From: Cristatella mucedo | Lineage: Eukaryota > Bryozoa > Phylactolaemata > Cristatellidae | Length of the DNA stretch: 64,000 bases | NCBI GenBank assembly: GCA_009760855.2 | Contig: WPIO01000008.1 | Location: forward strand, 8,851,501 to 8,915,500 | Direction of reading: 5' to 3' | Part shown: one piece after another, positions 1 to 11,559 of the stretch | Layout of the letters: each line of letters begins with the position of its first letter | How positions within the stretch are numbered: position 1 is the first letter of the stretch | The notes under the pieces: generated by a model | The model's database searches: none | What the model saw: the letters and a program-made list of their open reading frames with translations, nothing else | What the model was told of the DNA's origin: nothing | Made by a program: the position numbers and the translations under genes

Positions 1-1681
1 ACGAAAGAAAATGTTCACTCGTAGGACGCCCTAAGCTTTAGACGGCACAAGATTACATCACTTCTGTAATCGGTGAGGATGTAGTCTGACCGTAATCATG
101 TGCTTGCATATTTATAGCGATAATTGCTTAAATTTTGAAAGCTTCATTAGAAAGATCGCTTTCAAAGCGAGCCGTCATGTTTGAATCATCCTCTCGACAT
201 TAGAACTTACTACGTCCCTGTTTTCGCCTAGGCTAAACTATTGTAATTCTGTTTTATCTGGACTACCCAAAAGTATTAAACCTCTGCAGCTCATGGTGAA
301 TATGGCTTTAAGTTTAGTCAACGATGCCGGAGTTTTAGCTATGTGCCTCCTTTCCTGAAGGATATGGAATGTCTACTGGTCGATCAACTAATATCGAGCA
401 AAATTCGTATTCTGACCGTAAAGACCTGCTGTAGATTGGCCCATTCAACTTGACTGACCTGCGGCGCCAGTTTCAGAATCATCGTGCCCTCAGTTCCTCT
501 TCGGAAAATAAGCTAGCTGTTCCATTCATTCCTTTACTCAAAGAATGTTTACGACAGAAGCTCGTGCCGTGCAGGTCGTAGGCTGTAGAACTATAGTCCA
601 CAACTCTTGTGCAACGATGTCTCTCCTGCTACCGACAGGAATACGTTCTTTTCATCCGTCCTGAGCCACTGCTTCTATGCTGCTAACTGTTATCGACTGC
701 CCCCGCCCGACTGACTCAGTTGTGCTTTTCGCTTTTCTCTCTTTATTGCATGAGATGAAGTCTGTCGGACGCCCTATTCGTACGGAAAGCAGCTCAGGCT
801 TTGAGTTCGCTGTAGGAAACTCTCCTGTGTCAACCCTACTGGGTCCTCGTGGCTTTGTGGAGTTACAGATGGGGTTACACATTAATGTGCTTATCTGCAT
901 CGATGGCTTCGTTGTTTGAATCATTTTGTCAGTAAGAGCAGATTGACTGCTTTTGAGTGAGCTAGGAGAGCAGCAGACTCGGATCAAGCAGGTACCTCCC
1001 CCTCAAGAGGGGAACCTGACGGCTGAGGTCCAGCATATTCAGATCAAGGCATCACCTTGCAATAGAGCACCGGAGCTGAACCATTCGTCGGAAAGCATTT
1101 CTTGCACACGTATATTTGCCCTCAGCCACGGAAATAATCGCGGCCTTGTGTGCCACAGGAAGCTGCGCATGGAAACTGGCAGCTGGCCAAAAGTCGAGGG
1201 AAGTAGAATAAAGAAAGGTAAATAGCCTCACCTTACTGTCGCCGGTTGTCAGAGGCTTTGTCAAATGCTGCTGAATGAGCAGGGATTTTTCGAGCCGTTC
1301 CTTTGAGCCTTGCGATTGGAGTGCGGCCGAGAGACCAGCACGACTAGGAAGGTGCCCTGAGCTGCAATCAAATTTAGCTCGCCCGAGAAGAGGCTTAGCC
1401 CCATAGTTACCACGGCCACAGATACGGCCGCTGCCCGAAAAAAAGACCTAACCAAAAAAAAGCGCTTGCATGACTGTTCAGGATGCCCGTAAGATGAGCC
1501 CTACCCTAGCCACAGTGAAGGGAGAAAATGAGCAAATCGGATTATCTCCCTGGGCGTTTGGATGAAGGCGTATGCAGATAGCGAACGCATGAAGCAATCG
1601 ACACGGGAATTACCACTCATTATGGTACCACGAGTGAAGCAATAGCTTGTCATTGCGTTTCTTTGCAACATTTCCTTGCAG
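1..1681. other. Left-edge stretch without a recognised gene
   Basis: No protein family, RNA gene or repeat could be recognised here. Open frames on either strand are short and lack familiar motifs. The last 30 bases are pyrimidine-rich and end in CAG, serving as the putative splice acceptor of the exon described next. Confidence 0.4.
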
Positions 1682-1877
1682 AGAGAAGAATAGATCTAAT
1701 AACAATATTCCCGAAGGGATGGCTGCCCGGCTCCGGGCTCTCGATGGTGTAATAAGCAAGGATCAATTGTACGTGGAAATGAATGACTACATTGAACGCA
1801 TAACGAAGAGAAATCCGAGTGGAAACTTTGTGAAGCTTAGCCTGCTAGAGATCGTGACTCGGCTAAAGAATTCATGA
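1682..1877 (+). CDS. Possible terminal coding exon, unrecognised protein
   Basis: A polypyrimidine tract ending in TTCCTTGCAG (to 1681) precedes an open stretch that ends in TGA at 1875-1877. Read with one leading base, it encodes about 64 residues, including EGMAARLRALDGVI and DYIERITKRNPSGNF. This charged, amphipathic composition looks like genuine coding sequence rather than a random frame. Three AATAAA polyadenylation signals follow at 2108, 2154 and 2162, as expected after a last exon. I do not recognise the family. No upstream exon was identified, because the gene would have to begin further left or beyond the window. It could also be a decayed mobile-element frame. The acceptor, stop and poly(A) signals are seen; the exon call is inference. 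Confidence 0.35.
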
Positions 1878-2107
1878 GACAAAATCACCGGCAGCTGTAC
1901 TACCAACGCATAGTACAGGTGCAAACACATTGTTAACAAGCAGACTACAAGGAAAACAAGTTCTTATTTAACGAGAGCTCTATTGCTGGAAATGATAGAT
2001 TAGGGGCTAATAGTAGGCAGGGAAAAATTATTGCAAGAAATTCATGCCGGAATTCGTGGTTTTGAGATTTATGTTGACGTTCCAGAAAACGACGACATGA
2101 CTATTTG

Positions 2108-2167
2108 AATAAATATAGACTTTTGTGCATACGTAAATGTGGATTTGTTCATGAATAAATGAATAAA
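2108..2167 (+). promoter_or_regulatory. Cluster of AATAAA polyadenylation signals
   Basis: AATAAA occurs at 2108-2113, 2154-2159 and 2162-2167, 230-290 bases after the stop of the candidate exon at 1682-1877. The surrounding sequence repeats AATAAATGTAGA-like words, so the signals may partly be repeat sequence. Confidence 0.25.
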
Positions 2168-2673
2168 TGTAGATTGTAAGACATGAATACATAAGTAAAT
2201 GTAAATTTTTGTAAATTAAAAAGACATCTGATAATTAGCCAGAATGGATATTTTGGAACAAAAATTAAAAAAAGATCTGCCTTATTTTTGGGGGAATACT
2301 GGAATAAGCCACGTTGGGCTTACATCCATTTTTTCAGTCAGTTGGAGAGTTTGGACCGGAAGAGAATCAAAATAGGGGCACCCTAAATAGACTTCTACCA
2401 TCTTGAAGGTCACAAAAAGCCCGATTTATGAGAACCTGCTAATGAAAAAAGCTTCAGCAGCTAAGATTTTGCAAAATTTGGTCACGACTAAAAAGGCATG
2501 CAGTGTTTTGTGAGCTGACCACTCTCTCACAGGTAAATTTCCCACTTTCATACTTTCACTTTCACCGTGTGTGAGCACGGCTTACGTTGCCCATCGATAC
2601 ACATACACAGCGAGTTCCATCGAGCGAACGATGAGCACAGGTTACAGTGAGCATCCAAGAACGGCTCTGGATA

Positions 2674-2850
2674 GTGAGCCGTGATGAAAGACTAGGTAAG
2701 GCGGTTACTTTTCACGACCTCGGTCACGATGTCGTAGGCTCGAATCCTTCGATGGGCGATCCTTTACCGCGACTGAGAGTGAAGGGGATAGCTGTAAAGG
2801 CTCTTATGTTGCTATAAACAAAGAGACTGTTAAATCAGTCAGTATTTTTT
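2674..2850 (+). repeat. SINE-1 copy (tRNA-derived)
   Basis: A tRNA-like head (GTGAGCC...CTAGGTAAGG, then a B-box-like GGCTCGAATCC) is followed by the family-specific body GGGCGATCCTTTA and the tail GACTGTTAAATCAGTC, a short hairpin ending in a T run. The same arrangement recurs at 4.0, 4.2, 13.9, 36.0, 43.8, 47.9 and 54.5 kb. Confidence 0.75.
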
Positions 2851-3960
2851 AAGCATCTGGGTAGCTGGAAGAAACCCTCGGAGGCTCGAGTCGAAGCTGG
2901 CTAAAGCTTCAATTGAAGTGGGACTCTCGGGAAGCAGGCTCGAGGTCGGAGCTCGCGGTCCAATTTAAGCTGATCCGTGCCACCCTGCGAGGTCGACTTC
3001 CTTCGGTTGCTGACATGACTGGCCAAGGCTGGACCGGACCTCACACCACATGTGCATCTTCAGCCGATGGGGGGAGGGGACGTTGAGGGGGTGGCGAGGG
3101 CGGAGTCAGTTGACTCGAGTGACGAGTGGTGAGTAACAAGGGCGTGAGCAGTCGGCCCTCGGCTGCCGTCTGAGCTTACCTACACAAGCATTGGTTCGAT
3201 CAACATCCGGCTGTGACGTCAGCATCCCACCCGACTAGTGAAGGTGCCCTACCGCAAAATCACTTTTTTGGTAGCAAGGCTTGCCTTGCTCTGTGCTGAA
3301 CTCGCTAGCTTTCGCACATTGCATACGACCTAAGCCTTGCCCTCCTGTGCAGGCCAGCTGTTTAGCATAGTCGGCAATTGGCCCGTGCATACGCTGGCAA
3401 CAGGATGCGCTAGACTCTGCTCCCGAGCACTGCTACGAGCTGTAAAGATGACGAACTTTGGCTGCGCCGGCTCTATTTCACTTTTTCTAGCAGCTGATGC
3501 ACCGATGTGGATGTCTGAAGTACAGATAGATAGATAGAATAATGGCAATAATATCAATGATAATTTTACATTTTTATGACACCATATGAGAGCTAAATCT
3601 CTTGCTATGCACTTTGCATGTGCTGTGCTGGAAGGTTAGTCGGTTAGAGATTTCATGCGAAGCTGGTACTCACCAGGAAGGCTTCCGGTTATTCTGACCT
3701 TCGTCGACGTTTGGTGCACGCGATGGCAACTCTTTCGGCCGAGTCAGGCAAGTCATGCTCTTTTTGAGCTAAATATTTTGGGTTGGTTACAACAATGGCC
3801 TCTTAGGACGAATCTTGGTTCAATCTTTCCAAAATGAAAAGGCATAGGCAGCCAGTCAACCCATTTTTCTTATGTAGAGATGCAACGCTTCAAGTAAGTG
3901 TGAGAATCAACGGGTAAATAAATCTCAATGTGCATAGTTGTATGCTAATTATTCTAGAAC
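2851..3960. other. Stretch without a recognised gene
   Basis: GC-richer unique-looking sequence to about 3350, then mixed sequence with a GATA-type run near 3526-3540. No exon with convincing splice sites and no known repeat could be supported. Confidence 0.35.
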
Positions 3961-4140
3961 AGTGGTTCTCTATAGGTGGATCAAAGATAACAGGTGTGAG
4001 GGCTTCATCAATGGTGGGTTTGAGTGCAGCAGAACGCGATCCTTCGTTGCCTACAGCAGCTGGGTGATAGCCGCTAAGGCACTTCTGTTGATGTGTAATT
4101 GCGGCTGTTTAATCAGCCAACCTAAATAGAAATAAATAAA
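3961..4140 (+). repeat. SINE-1 copy, degraded, tail-to-tail with the next copy
   Basis: A diverged SINE-1 body (GGGTTTGAGTG, CGATCCTTCGTTGCC, GGTGATAGCC) ends in GGCTGTTTAATCAGCC and an AAATAAATA tail. It meets an inverted copy at its 3' end, giving a tail-to-tail pair. Confidence 0.55.
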
Positions 4141-4286
4141 TACAAGCTGATTTAACAGCCTCTTTTGCATAGCGACAGAAGAGCCTTTATGGCTATCACC
4201 ACGGGTTGCAGTGGCGATAAAGGATCACCAACCGCAGGATTCGAACCCACGTCCTCGGGACCGAGGTCGTGAAAAGCGACCACCAT
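4128..4286 (-). repeat. SINE-1 copy (tRNA-derived)
   Basis: Well-preserved SINE-1 on the - strand. From its 3' end on the + strand one reads GCTGATTTAACAGCC, then the body, then GGATTCGAACCCAC, the complement of a pol III B box, then the complement of the head (GACCGAGGTCGTGAAAAGCG). The B box is why this looks like a tRNA gene, but no acceptor stem closes. Confidence 0.8.
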
Positions 4287-4819
4287 GTTTTCATTTATTT
4301 ATTACTACATGCAACCGCGGCTGCTGTTCAGAAGTCCTTCCGATACCCGGTAGCGTTTCTTGCATGCTGTCACTAATCACCTGTAAATATGCTAGCTGAC
4401 CACTACTCGAGAAGTGCCTAGCAAGACATCTTGTTCAGTGTGGGCATTATAACCTCTAGATATCAAGTGTTCGCTCTGCTACTAGCCCACCGGAAAGACT
4501 GACTCAGCAGCAGATCTTACTTCCAGGTCGCAGCTGGCTTGACCTTACGGGTTTAGTCCAAGTTTGACCGACCTTTTGTTTCGAAGGGGGGGGGGCAGAA
4601 AAGAGGAAGCACGCTTCAAAGGGCTAGCGGCAGCAGCAGGCTTTGGCCAGCGGCCAGCAATGCCGAGTCAGCAAGGCTTTATTTGCCGCTGATCACGCGC
4701 TTCGAAGGTGCCCCGAGCGGAGCAGTGATTGGCCAATGCGACGTAGCTGACATGCCAGAAGATCAGATTGATTTGTTTTGTGCCAGCACTTTTTGCAATT
4801 GCTGAACGCTAGCTCACAT
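4287..4819. other. Stretch without a recognised gene
   Basis: No coding or repeat assignment. It contains a G9-10 run near 4588-4597. Confidence 0.3.
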
Positions 4820-5048
4820 AATAATATAATATTAATAATGTACTTGATAAAGCGCCCTCAGAGAACTTAATCTCTTTCTAGGCGCTTTACATTTGCTGCA
4901 AAGGGAAATGCAATTGAATGGTAAGTAAAATCATGCTTGAAAAACAAACAAAATGAATAACATGGTTAGGGGTGACATGCACAGGGTCAGCATACAAATG
5001 TGATTAGTGGCAGCGTGCACAGTGTCAGCACGCATAAGCACATACGTC
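4815..5048 (-). repeat. LINE (CR1/L2-like) 3' end
   Basis: On the - strand this is the 3' untranslated end of the dispersed LINE. The hairpin GCGCCTAGAAAGAGATTAAG...GGGCGC sits just before an ATTATT-like tail (TAATATTAATAATG on the + strand). Upstream on the element are the diagnostic words GTCACCCCTAACCATG and GCTGACACTGTGCA. The element is 5' truncated at about 5050. Confidence 0.75.
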
Positions 5049-5777
5049 ACACGTTCCCTCGAAGCTCGGGCCAACTAATAACTAAGGCAAACAGTTGGAT
5101 CCGAGCATCATGCCCATGCTTAGCCAAACAGGTGCAAAGGAAATAGTGACGTAGCCCATATACAGAAGGAGAGCCTAAAATTATAGAGGTCACCGCCCCC
5201 CGGCATTCGCTATTTGGAATGAAGAAGTTTTTCCTACAGTACGTACAATTGGCTGCGTTTTCAGTTTGCATTTTTCTTCTTCGATGTGAGGCCGCAGGAA
5301 GCGTTCTGTAGCTTATGAAAGTGCAGTCACTCTAAGCTGGAGAAGCTAGAGATTTGTCTCCACCATCCGTAAGGAGTTTCTCCCAGCATCTCAAACTCAA
5401 CGACTCAACCCCCAGTGTAATTGGGGCTCACAGAAATAGTCAGACTGCAACCTGTAAGGTACTGATAAGCGAACCAACTTCACGATTTTGGCTGCTCGTA
5501 CGCACATGAGTCCTGTTAACGGAAGTAACTTAACAGCAGTCACGTATAAATGGAAGTCGCAAAGGAAACGTCGAAATCTAGTAAAACCACGGTAGTTTGA
5601 TAACTACGTGGCAACTCTAAGCGGCTGGTCCACTACTGATGAGGCTGTAAACCTAGCTTCCAGCTTGAGGGTTACGATTGTAGCTATTTTGCACGCTTTG
5701 TCGCTCTGAGGACTGCAGACAATTATTCACTGTAAGGAAGGCCTGCTTTGGACATATAAATTTAAAAAAGATATTTC
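5049..5777. other. Stretch without a recognised gene
   Basis: No exon, RNA gene or repeat family could be supported here. Confidence 0.3.
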
Positions 5778-5932
5778 ATATATATAGCGCCCTGAGAGAA
5801 CTTAATCTCTATTCAGGCACTTCACATATGCTACGGGGCTCAAGCCCAAGACCTCGGTCATCAAATAGATTCACCTCGATCTCGGTTCAAGGCGAGGACC
5901 TTTAACACTGGGCCAAACCAGTTCGGCACATG
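5778..5932 (-). repeat. SINE-2 copy: tRNA-like head with LINE-type 3' hairpin
   Basis: On the - strand: a tRNA-like head with an A-box-like TGGCCCAGTGTTAAAGG, a B-box-like GGGCTTGAGCCCC, then GTGAAGTGCCTGAATAGAG...CTCTCAGGGCGCTATATATA. The tail is the same hairpin found at the 3' end of the CR1/L2-like LINE. Other copies lie at 13.2, 29.5, 38.9 and 49.3 kb. Confidence 0.7.
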
Positions 5933-5987
5933 AAAAGCAAGCAGGACAGTGTGTGGGACGATCCATTGAGCAGAACTTGGCGAAGCG

Positions 5988-6493
5988 GTGAAACATGAAG
6001 CCAACTGTCACTCGTCAGAGATGCTAACGAAAACGATTGACCCTTTTGTAGGTGAAAGTGCACAGCCGCCTCTACTCCTGAGCGATCTGTTAAGAGCTCT
6101 CAAGGACCAAGTTGTAGCACAATGTGCAGCTGTAGGAAACCCCGATGAAAAGCACTGGAATGGCAAATTGAATTCGAAGAAAGTTGTAAAAATTAAATTG
6201 AATTCGAAGAAAGTTGTAAAAATTAAAAGTTATTTGAACGAATGAAATTAATTGGTGACCGAAAACCCAAATGGGTAATACCTGTATTTTCCGTAGGACT
6301 GCCAGAAAGCCTGATTATCGATATATTAACTAAAAGAAAACAGTCCTTACAATTCTACCAAAGAGTGCCCAATCGGCTTAAAGAAATAATGAGTGCAGCA
6401 ATAAGTCATCTACTTAGTGCCGTAAGGGAACCAAACTACCACCTTGGTGCTTTGCAATTCGCTGCAACAAAAGCAATAACGAAGTGTCAATGA
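5988..6493 (+). pseudogene. Unrecognised protein-like region, two adjoining frames
   Basis: Two open frames follow each other with a 4-base overlap (5988-6245 and 6242-6493). The first contains LLLSDLLRALKDQVVAQ and ends after a duplicated lysine-rich decapeptide. The second contains LPESLIIDILTKRKQSLQF and AAISHLLSAVREPNYHLGAL. Both read like helical protein rather than noise. Possible splice acceptors precede each (CCCTTTTGTAG before 6051, TATTTTCCGTAG before 6297). They may be exons of an unknown gene, possibly the same one as the exon at 1682-1877, or a frameshifted pseudogene. I do not recognise the family and assign no function. Confidence 0.3.
6165..6224. repeat. Perfect 30-bp tandem duplication
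   Basis: A 30-base unit beginning AAATTGAATTCGAAG occurs twice in a row without mismatch (6165-6194 and 6195-6224). Thirty bases keep the frame, so the surrounding open frame repeats ten residues, including SKKVVKIK. The perfect identity implies a recent duplication. Confidence 0.9.
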
Positions 6494-6750
6494 CACGTGA
6501 GGTATCATGCTTAGACCGGCATGCAAAAAGTTCACCGGCAGACACTCAGTGCCACTGCTTACTCAGATCCTCGGTAGAATGCAGAATGCCCTGAATCGGG
6601 CACATGTAAGCACTCAAATCGTACAAGAGCAAAAAAAACAACGATGCAAAGTGCAGGAGGTGACGGAAGCCGAAAGCGAGTTCTAGATTTTTGCTTCTTA
6701 TGAACTGAAAGCTCTATGGCAAAAAAAATCTCTTTAGTACGAAGAACCAC

Positions 6751-7150
6751 TAATAATAATAGTACATAATCATTATTATTATTCTAATCCTACATTTTTA
6801 TGTCACCCAAAGAAAACTCAATATCTGTCTGAGCACTTAAAGTAAGCCTTAAGCTTTAACTTTAACTTTAGCTTTAGCTTAACTTTAAGTACGCTTTAAG
6901 GAAGCATCTCAATACTTTTCTGATGGCAGGCACGAACAATTACGCAAAGGACAATTCACATAGGCCCAGCAAATGCTGTGAGAAACACGTTCATTTTTAG
7001 CTTCTTTTAAATGTCTTCAAGTAAGGGGAAGAGCTAGGTGACAGGAAGCCGACGATAGGATGCTGGAAAAGTTCCCTGGAGGAGCAAAGAGGTCGGAACA
7101 AGATTAGCAATCTGGAATCCAAGCACATGATCCTGAAGTCGATGCGAGAC
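6751..7150 (-). repeat. LINE (CR1/L2-like) 3' fragment, degraded
   Basis: The ATT-rich tail at 6751-6785 is followed (+ strand) by a worn LINE hairpin (AAAGAAAACTCAATATCTGTCTGAGCACTT), the CCCAGCAAATGCTGT word shared with other copies, and, near 7105-7150, the complement of the SRIDFRIM-type motif from the C-terminal RT region. Several frameshifts make it non-functional. Confidence 0.55.
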
Positions 7151-8805
7151 TTGATAGAGAGTTAGTAAAACTTGAACAGACAAGGGTTATACGGTAGGTA
7201 CACCGTTGACGTCAGACCAAGGTAGCAGCTGAGTTTTACACCAGTTGCAAACAGTTCAGAGCCCAGGGCAGGGACTCCTGACCAAAAGGAATTGCTGTAA
7301 TATGTACGCGATGTCATAAAAGCACGATCTAGCTGGGCTCTCGTATTTTTGTACGAGCAGGTCCTGACTTTGGCGATGCTCCTCGTCTGAAAGTAGGCAG
7401 AATCGACCGTAGAGGGAAGGCGCTCATCCACTGACAAGTCGTTAAGAAACAGCACATCGAATACTGGCAGACGTTCTGGAATGATACTAGTCTAGAGGGT
7501 CTGAGACAGTTAGACTTAACAGTGACAAGTACGCCTGCCTGTGAGTGAGAACGTGACACTCAGAGGTTGATCGTGAGTGCGCCATCTCACGTGAGGGTCG
7601 GCTAACTGTAAGCTCAACTGACGTCTCCTCGGAGACAGTGAGTGAGTGATCACTTGTTATCGCATATGTATCGTTTCGCAGCCGGAGGATAGATGACCGT
7701 CAAATTTTACAATCGAGGCTCTAAGGCAATTCCTCACCAGGCAAGGCCATCTGACTGCACACCTGGTCAGCCTTTCTTTGGAGATTAGGGTCGTTGTAGC
7801 CACGGCGCTGAGTCAACGCTGGCTAAAAGAACTCCTCGACACCCTTGCGTATGCTATGTAGCCTTCTGGCGGTTCTTCTTGCATGCGTAAAAAGCCATAC
7901 TCCTGGAGTGTCTTGATTGCAGCATTGGCAGTGGGCCAGTCGACCGATTCCCGACCCCTCACGTCGACTTTGCTGAAATAGAAGGATTTTAACTACTCAT
8001 AGCAATACCTGCACACTCGAAGTGGGTTGAGGTAGTAGCAATACGATCAGTAACCACAACAGCGACGATACAGCTGCCAAGGGATATATAGTATTTGCCA
8101 GTACCGGAAAGCCTGAGCAACTTGCGGTCGGCTAATGGACCTCAGTTTAGGTCATATGACTTTCAGGAATTATTTGTGCACAATTGTGGTAGCAACGCAT
8201 TCCCACCACTGCACCATCCAGCTTCCAATGCCACAGCAGATGGAGCAGTCCTGAGGGTCCGAATGGGTTTGAAAAACATGGGTGCAACGAGGACACTGTA
8301 GCGCTGACCCAAGCTAGCCAATAGATACACACCTCAAGCCACTATTGCCATGCACCCCGATGCACGATTCGCCAAAAGGCCATGGCCATACATCCCGGTG
8401 AACTGTTCGTTGAACGGCGGCTACGGACTCGTCTTCCACTTGTGCAACCGAATCTGCAGCGCTCTGTGGAAAGGGATCAGAAACTGAAGGAAGCGGCACA
8501 CAGGGTGCAATGCAAAAACTGACCCCCCCCCCCTTCCAAGTGCAGAAGGGGACTCGGTGCTTGTGCTTAACGAATGAAGACAGCCCATGTGGCTTTCCGG
8601 AGTGGTCAGGAGGCAAGAAGGATTAAATACACATCTCGTACACCTAGGAGGTCAATTGCGATTCTGCCACTCAGATAATTTACTCAGGCACAATTTTTCG
8701 TCTCAGCAATCCGCTTCAAAAGCCGTGCATGACTACTCCTCAGACTCAGTGGCTACCTGGCTGAGTCCAGCCCAGTCTTTAACAAGAGCTACCGCCAGCC
8801 AAATC
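7151..8805. other. Stretch without a recognised gene
   Basis: No recognisable protein motif or repeat family. A C9 run lies at about 8522-8531. Open frames of up to 100 codons here carry no family signature. Confidence 0.3.
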
Positions 8806-9085
8806 TCATAATGTATCTCCGTCTGTAACTCCATAAAGTCCAGGTGGGTGTTACGCGGGAGAGTTGTGTATAGCGCACTCACAGCCAGCCTAAGCGGCTT
8901 TCGGTACGCATTCGGTAGCCAACAGACGTCGTCTCACGCAGCATAGAAAAAGTGGGCAGCATAGCAGAGTCAGGAGAGCAGTTGAGGTAGTGAGTAGCAT
9001 GGAAGTAGCAGCTCAGGACCGCTGAAAAGGATGAGCCATAGTCGGCAGTAGGAGAGTAGTTGTCGTTGCGTAACCTAACCACCAA
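8806..9085 (-). repeat. LINE 3' segment, same subfamily as 16.86-17.1 kb
   Basis: Nearly the same sequence as 16850-17110: TGTAACTCCATAAAGTC, GGTGTTACGCGGGAGAG, GCGGCTTTCGGTACGCATTC and GGAGAGCAGTTGAGGTAGTG occur in the same order. The longer copy continues into RT-coding sequence on the - strand, so this is a truncated copy of that LINE subfamily. Confidence 0.65.
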
Positions 9086-10516
9086 ACTTTAGGACAAGAA
9101 CTAGGCGGCTGAGACTGAAAAAAGAGATGTTAAGATCAAACTGATAGGGGTGCGTGTATTGCACACCACCAGCGATGTCTCACGGGCCGCAAGGCGGTGT
9201 ACTGGCTTGAAACAGGAAGCTGAAGTTAAGGTGTTACCGGCAAGTGGCCGGCCGCTCGTGATGAATGCTCTGATTACTTGGCACGTGGTCCGACTTTTCA
9301 TTTTGCTTACATTACACTTGCCCGTAGCTATTTGGTTGGTCTTATCGTCACTAACCTTCAGTAACTCAGAGGCTAGCCAAGGACGAGGGTCGCCGATGCC
9401 TCAGCAGGTGCACAGGGCTAGAAACTATACAGTTGACCGGCATCTCTTGGTTTGGCCCACTCCTTAAAAGCATCTACAGCTTCGGAAATTATCTAAGGGG
9501 CCGTCAGACACATCGCACTCGAAGACGGGCATGAGTTTTGAAGGACGGAAGATAGTGCAGTGGCCAGCTAGCATGACCTTTGAGCTTGGCCACTGGCTTT
9601 GGACTGCCCTCGAACTAGCCGCTGTAAGCAGTCTTACGAGCGGTTCGGTGTGCAATATGGATTGCAATTGCGGTGTGGATTTATCTAACCCAATTTATAG
9701 ACGACTTCCGATCTGGCCGGCGTATAAGGAGAAAACCCTGCCGACGTAGGTCTCTTTCGGAGACCGTCTGTCGGTCGGCGAGTCACTGAGCTGAGCATTG
9801 GCTGCAATTAGTCACACTGCAGCTGCCTACCATTCGAAATGGGATATATATCGGCATATTCTTTGAGCTTTCACGAGTTCGGTATTGTGGATTGTGCTGC
9901 TGGTTGCTTTTAAGTGCATACAGTCCTTACCGTTCGGCATTTTGTGAGCGTTAGGTCTGTGCACATCGTACGCATCGTACTGCTACCTAAACTGCAAGGT
10001 CTACGTGGACATAACAAAATACTTGTACCTGTAGTTACCAACCACGGACGACATCAACACGTAGGACGTACCTACCAACTCCAAGCATGAGCCACCTTGA
10101 GTGAGCATGACCATCACTCGAACTGCTTCTTTTCCAGTCAAGTTCCGGCACCAGCATAAGGACGAACATGACTGCAGTGCTGTCGTGCCTAGCCAATGCC
10201 TGGCCAATGCCAATGTCCGAGACAACGAGTGGCCCCGAGTGGCAGCTCTAACTCGAGCGGGAGATAGGGAGACTGGAGTAGGGGGTGGACGGACAGTAGA
10301 ACCAGTTTCTGTCTAGTCACTTTATAAAGTGAGGCAGCTACATTTGTGCGCCGACAATTTACGAGGACGTAGGCCTTTTTAAATCCTACGCAGAATGAGG
10401 CAAAGCGAGCACTGTGCTTCTAATAATGGCTGCTTGCTGCTGTTTCGTACATGTCATTCTCGAAATAGCTTAGTAGAGCCCTTAGTAGTGAGTGTTGCTA
10501 CAATCCACCTGTAGGA
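9086..10516. other. Stretch without a recognised gene
   Basis: Mixed-composition sequence with no supported exon or repeat family. Confidence 0.3.
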
Positions 10517-10674
10517 AGGTGCTAGTAGTAAGCAGATAGAGAGAGAGCGAGAGAGAGAGAGAGAGAGACAGAGAGAGAGAGACAGAGAGAGGGAGACAGA
10601 GAGAGAGGGAGACAGAGAGAGAGAGACAGACAGAGAGAGAGAGAGAGAGAGAGGGAGGGGGAGGGAGGGAGGGG

Positions 10675-10741
<67 letters not shown>

Positions 10742-10788
10742 GGAGAGAGAGAGAGACAGAGAGAGGGAGACAGAGAGAGAGGGAGACA

Positions 10789-10835
<47 letters not shown>

Positions 10836-10854
10836 AGGGAGGGAGGGAGGGAGG

Positions 10855-10937
<83 letters not shown>

Positions 10938-10940
10938 GCT
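10517..10940. repeat. Large GA-rich array with internal higher-order duplication
   Basis: About 420 bases of (GA)n interspersed with GAGACAGAGA and GGGAGGGAGG words. The ordered block GACAGAGAGAGGGAGACAG, more GA, then GGGA-type repeats occurs twice, around 10580-10680 and 10755-10860, about 180 bases apart. The array therefore grew by duplication of a composite block as well as by slippage. Long Leu-Ser frames through it are artefacts. Confidence 0.95.
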
Positions 10941-11202
10941 TCCGGCTCAGTTCAATGAAAGTAAGGAATAATGCCCACACATTTTCGCTTTGAACTCTCA
11001 CAGCAATGAAGTGATTAAGAAGATGATAACCAACGGCGAAAATACTGCGAGCGAAATCACTGTTGTAAGCGATGGGGATGGTAAACAATCTTCCAATTGT
11101 AGGTCAATGCTGAAATGCTTGTTAGACTAATATGCGAGATATTCTCAAGCAACAGTAGAACCTACGAGGGTATCCGAAAACTTCATTATATTAGAGCTAA
11201 GC

Positions 11203-11260
11203 AAACAGTGTGTGTGTGAGTGTGTGTGTGTGAGAGAGAGATAGAGAGAGTGAGGTATGC
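11203..11260. repeat. GT/GA microsatellite
   Basis: GTGTGTGTGAG and GTGTGTGTGTG runs pass into GAGAGAGA. Simple sequence with no gene. Confidence 0.85.
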
Positions 11261-11559
11261 ATTGGCATTCTGCTAGATTTTCTATACCTCCTCTTGACTG
11301 TATTCAACGGGGCAGAGTTCACGCGTTCAATTACGAGAAAAAGAAAAGGATCGATGACTTCATATACAGGTTTACAAGCCATGCGCTTAAGCCCGTCGCA
11401 TAGAGTTCATGGCTTAGACTTATGTGCCTTGCATGTTTGGAGTTTGCATTACTGGAAATTATTCATTTCCAATTTTGATTTTTACAGTCACGCTGCTCAG
11501 TGCATGACAGCAGCCTTTCCCGCGAGCTAGACGGAAAGCGTATTTCGCGATTGCGAGAA

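Noticed and set aside
4236-4252. tRNA gene candidates from GGTTCGAATCC-type B boxes (also near 36.0, 43.8, 47.9 and 54.5 kb)
   Set aside because: All sit in SINE-1 copies with the same downstream body. Acceptor and anticodon stems do not close.
10522-11088. 188-codon Leu/Ser-rich frame on the - strand
   Set aside because: It is the translation of the GA-rich array; periodic simple sequence keeps frames open without coding.
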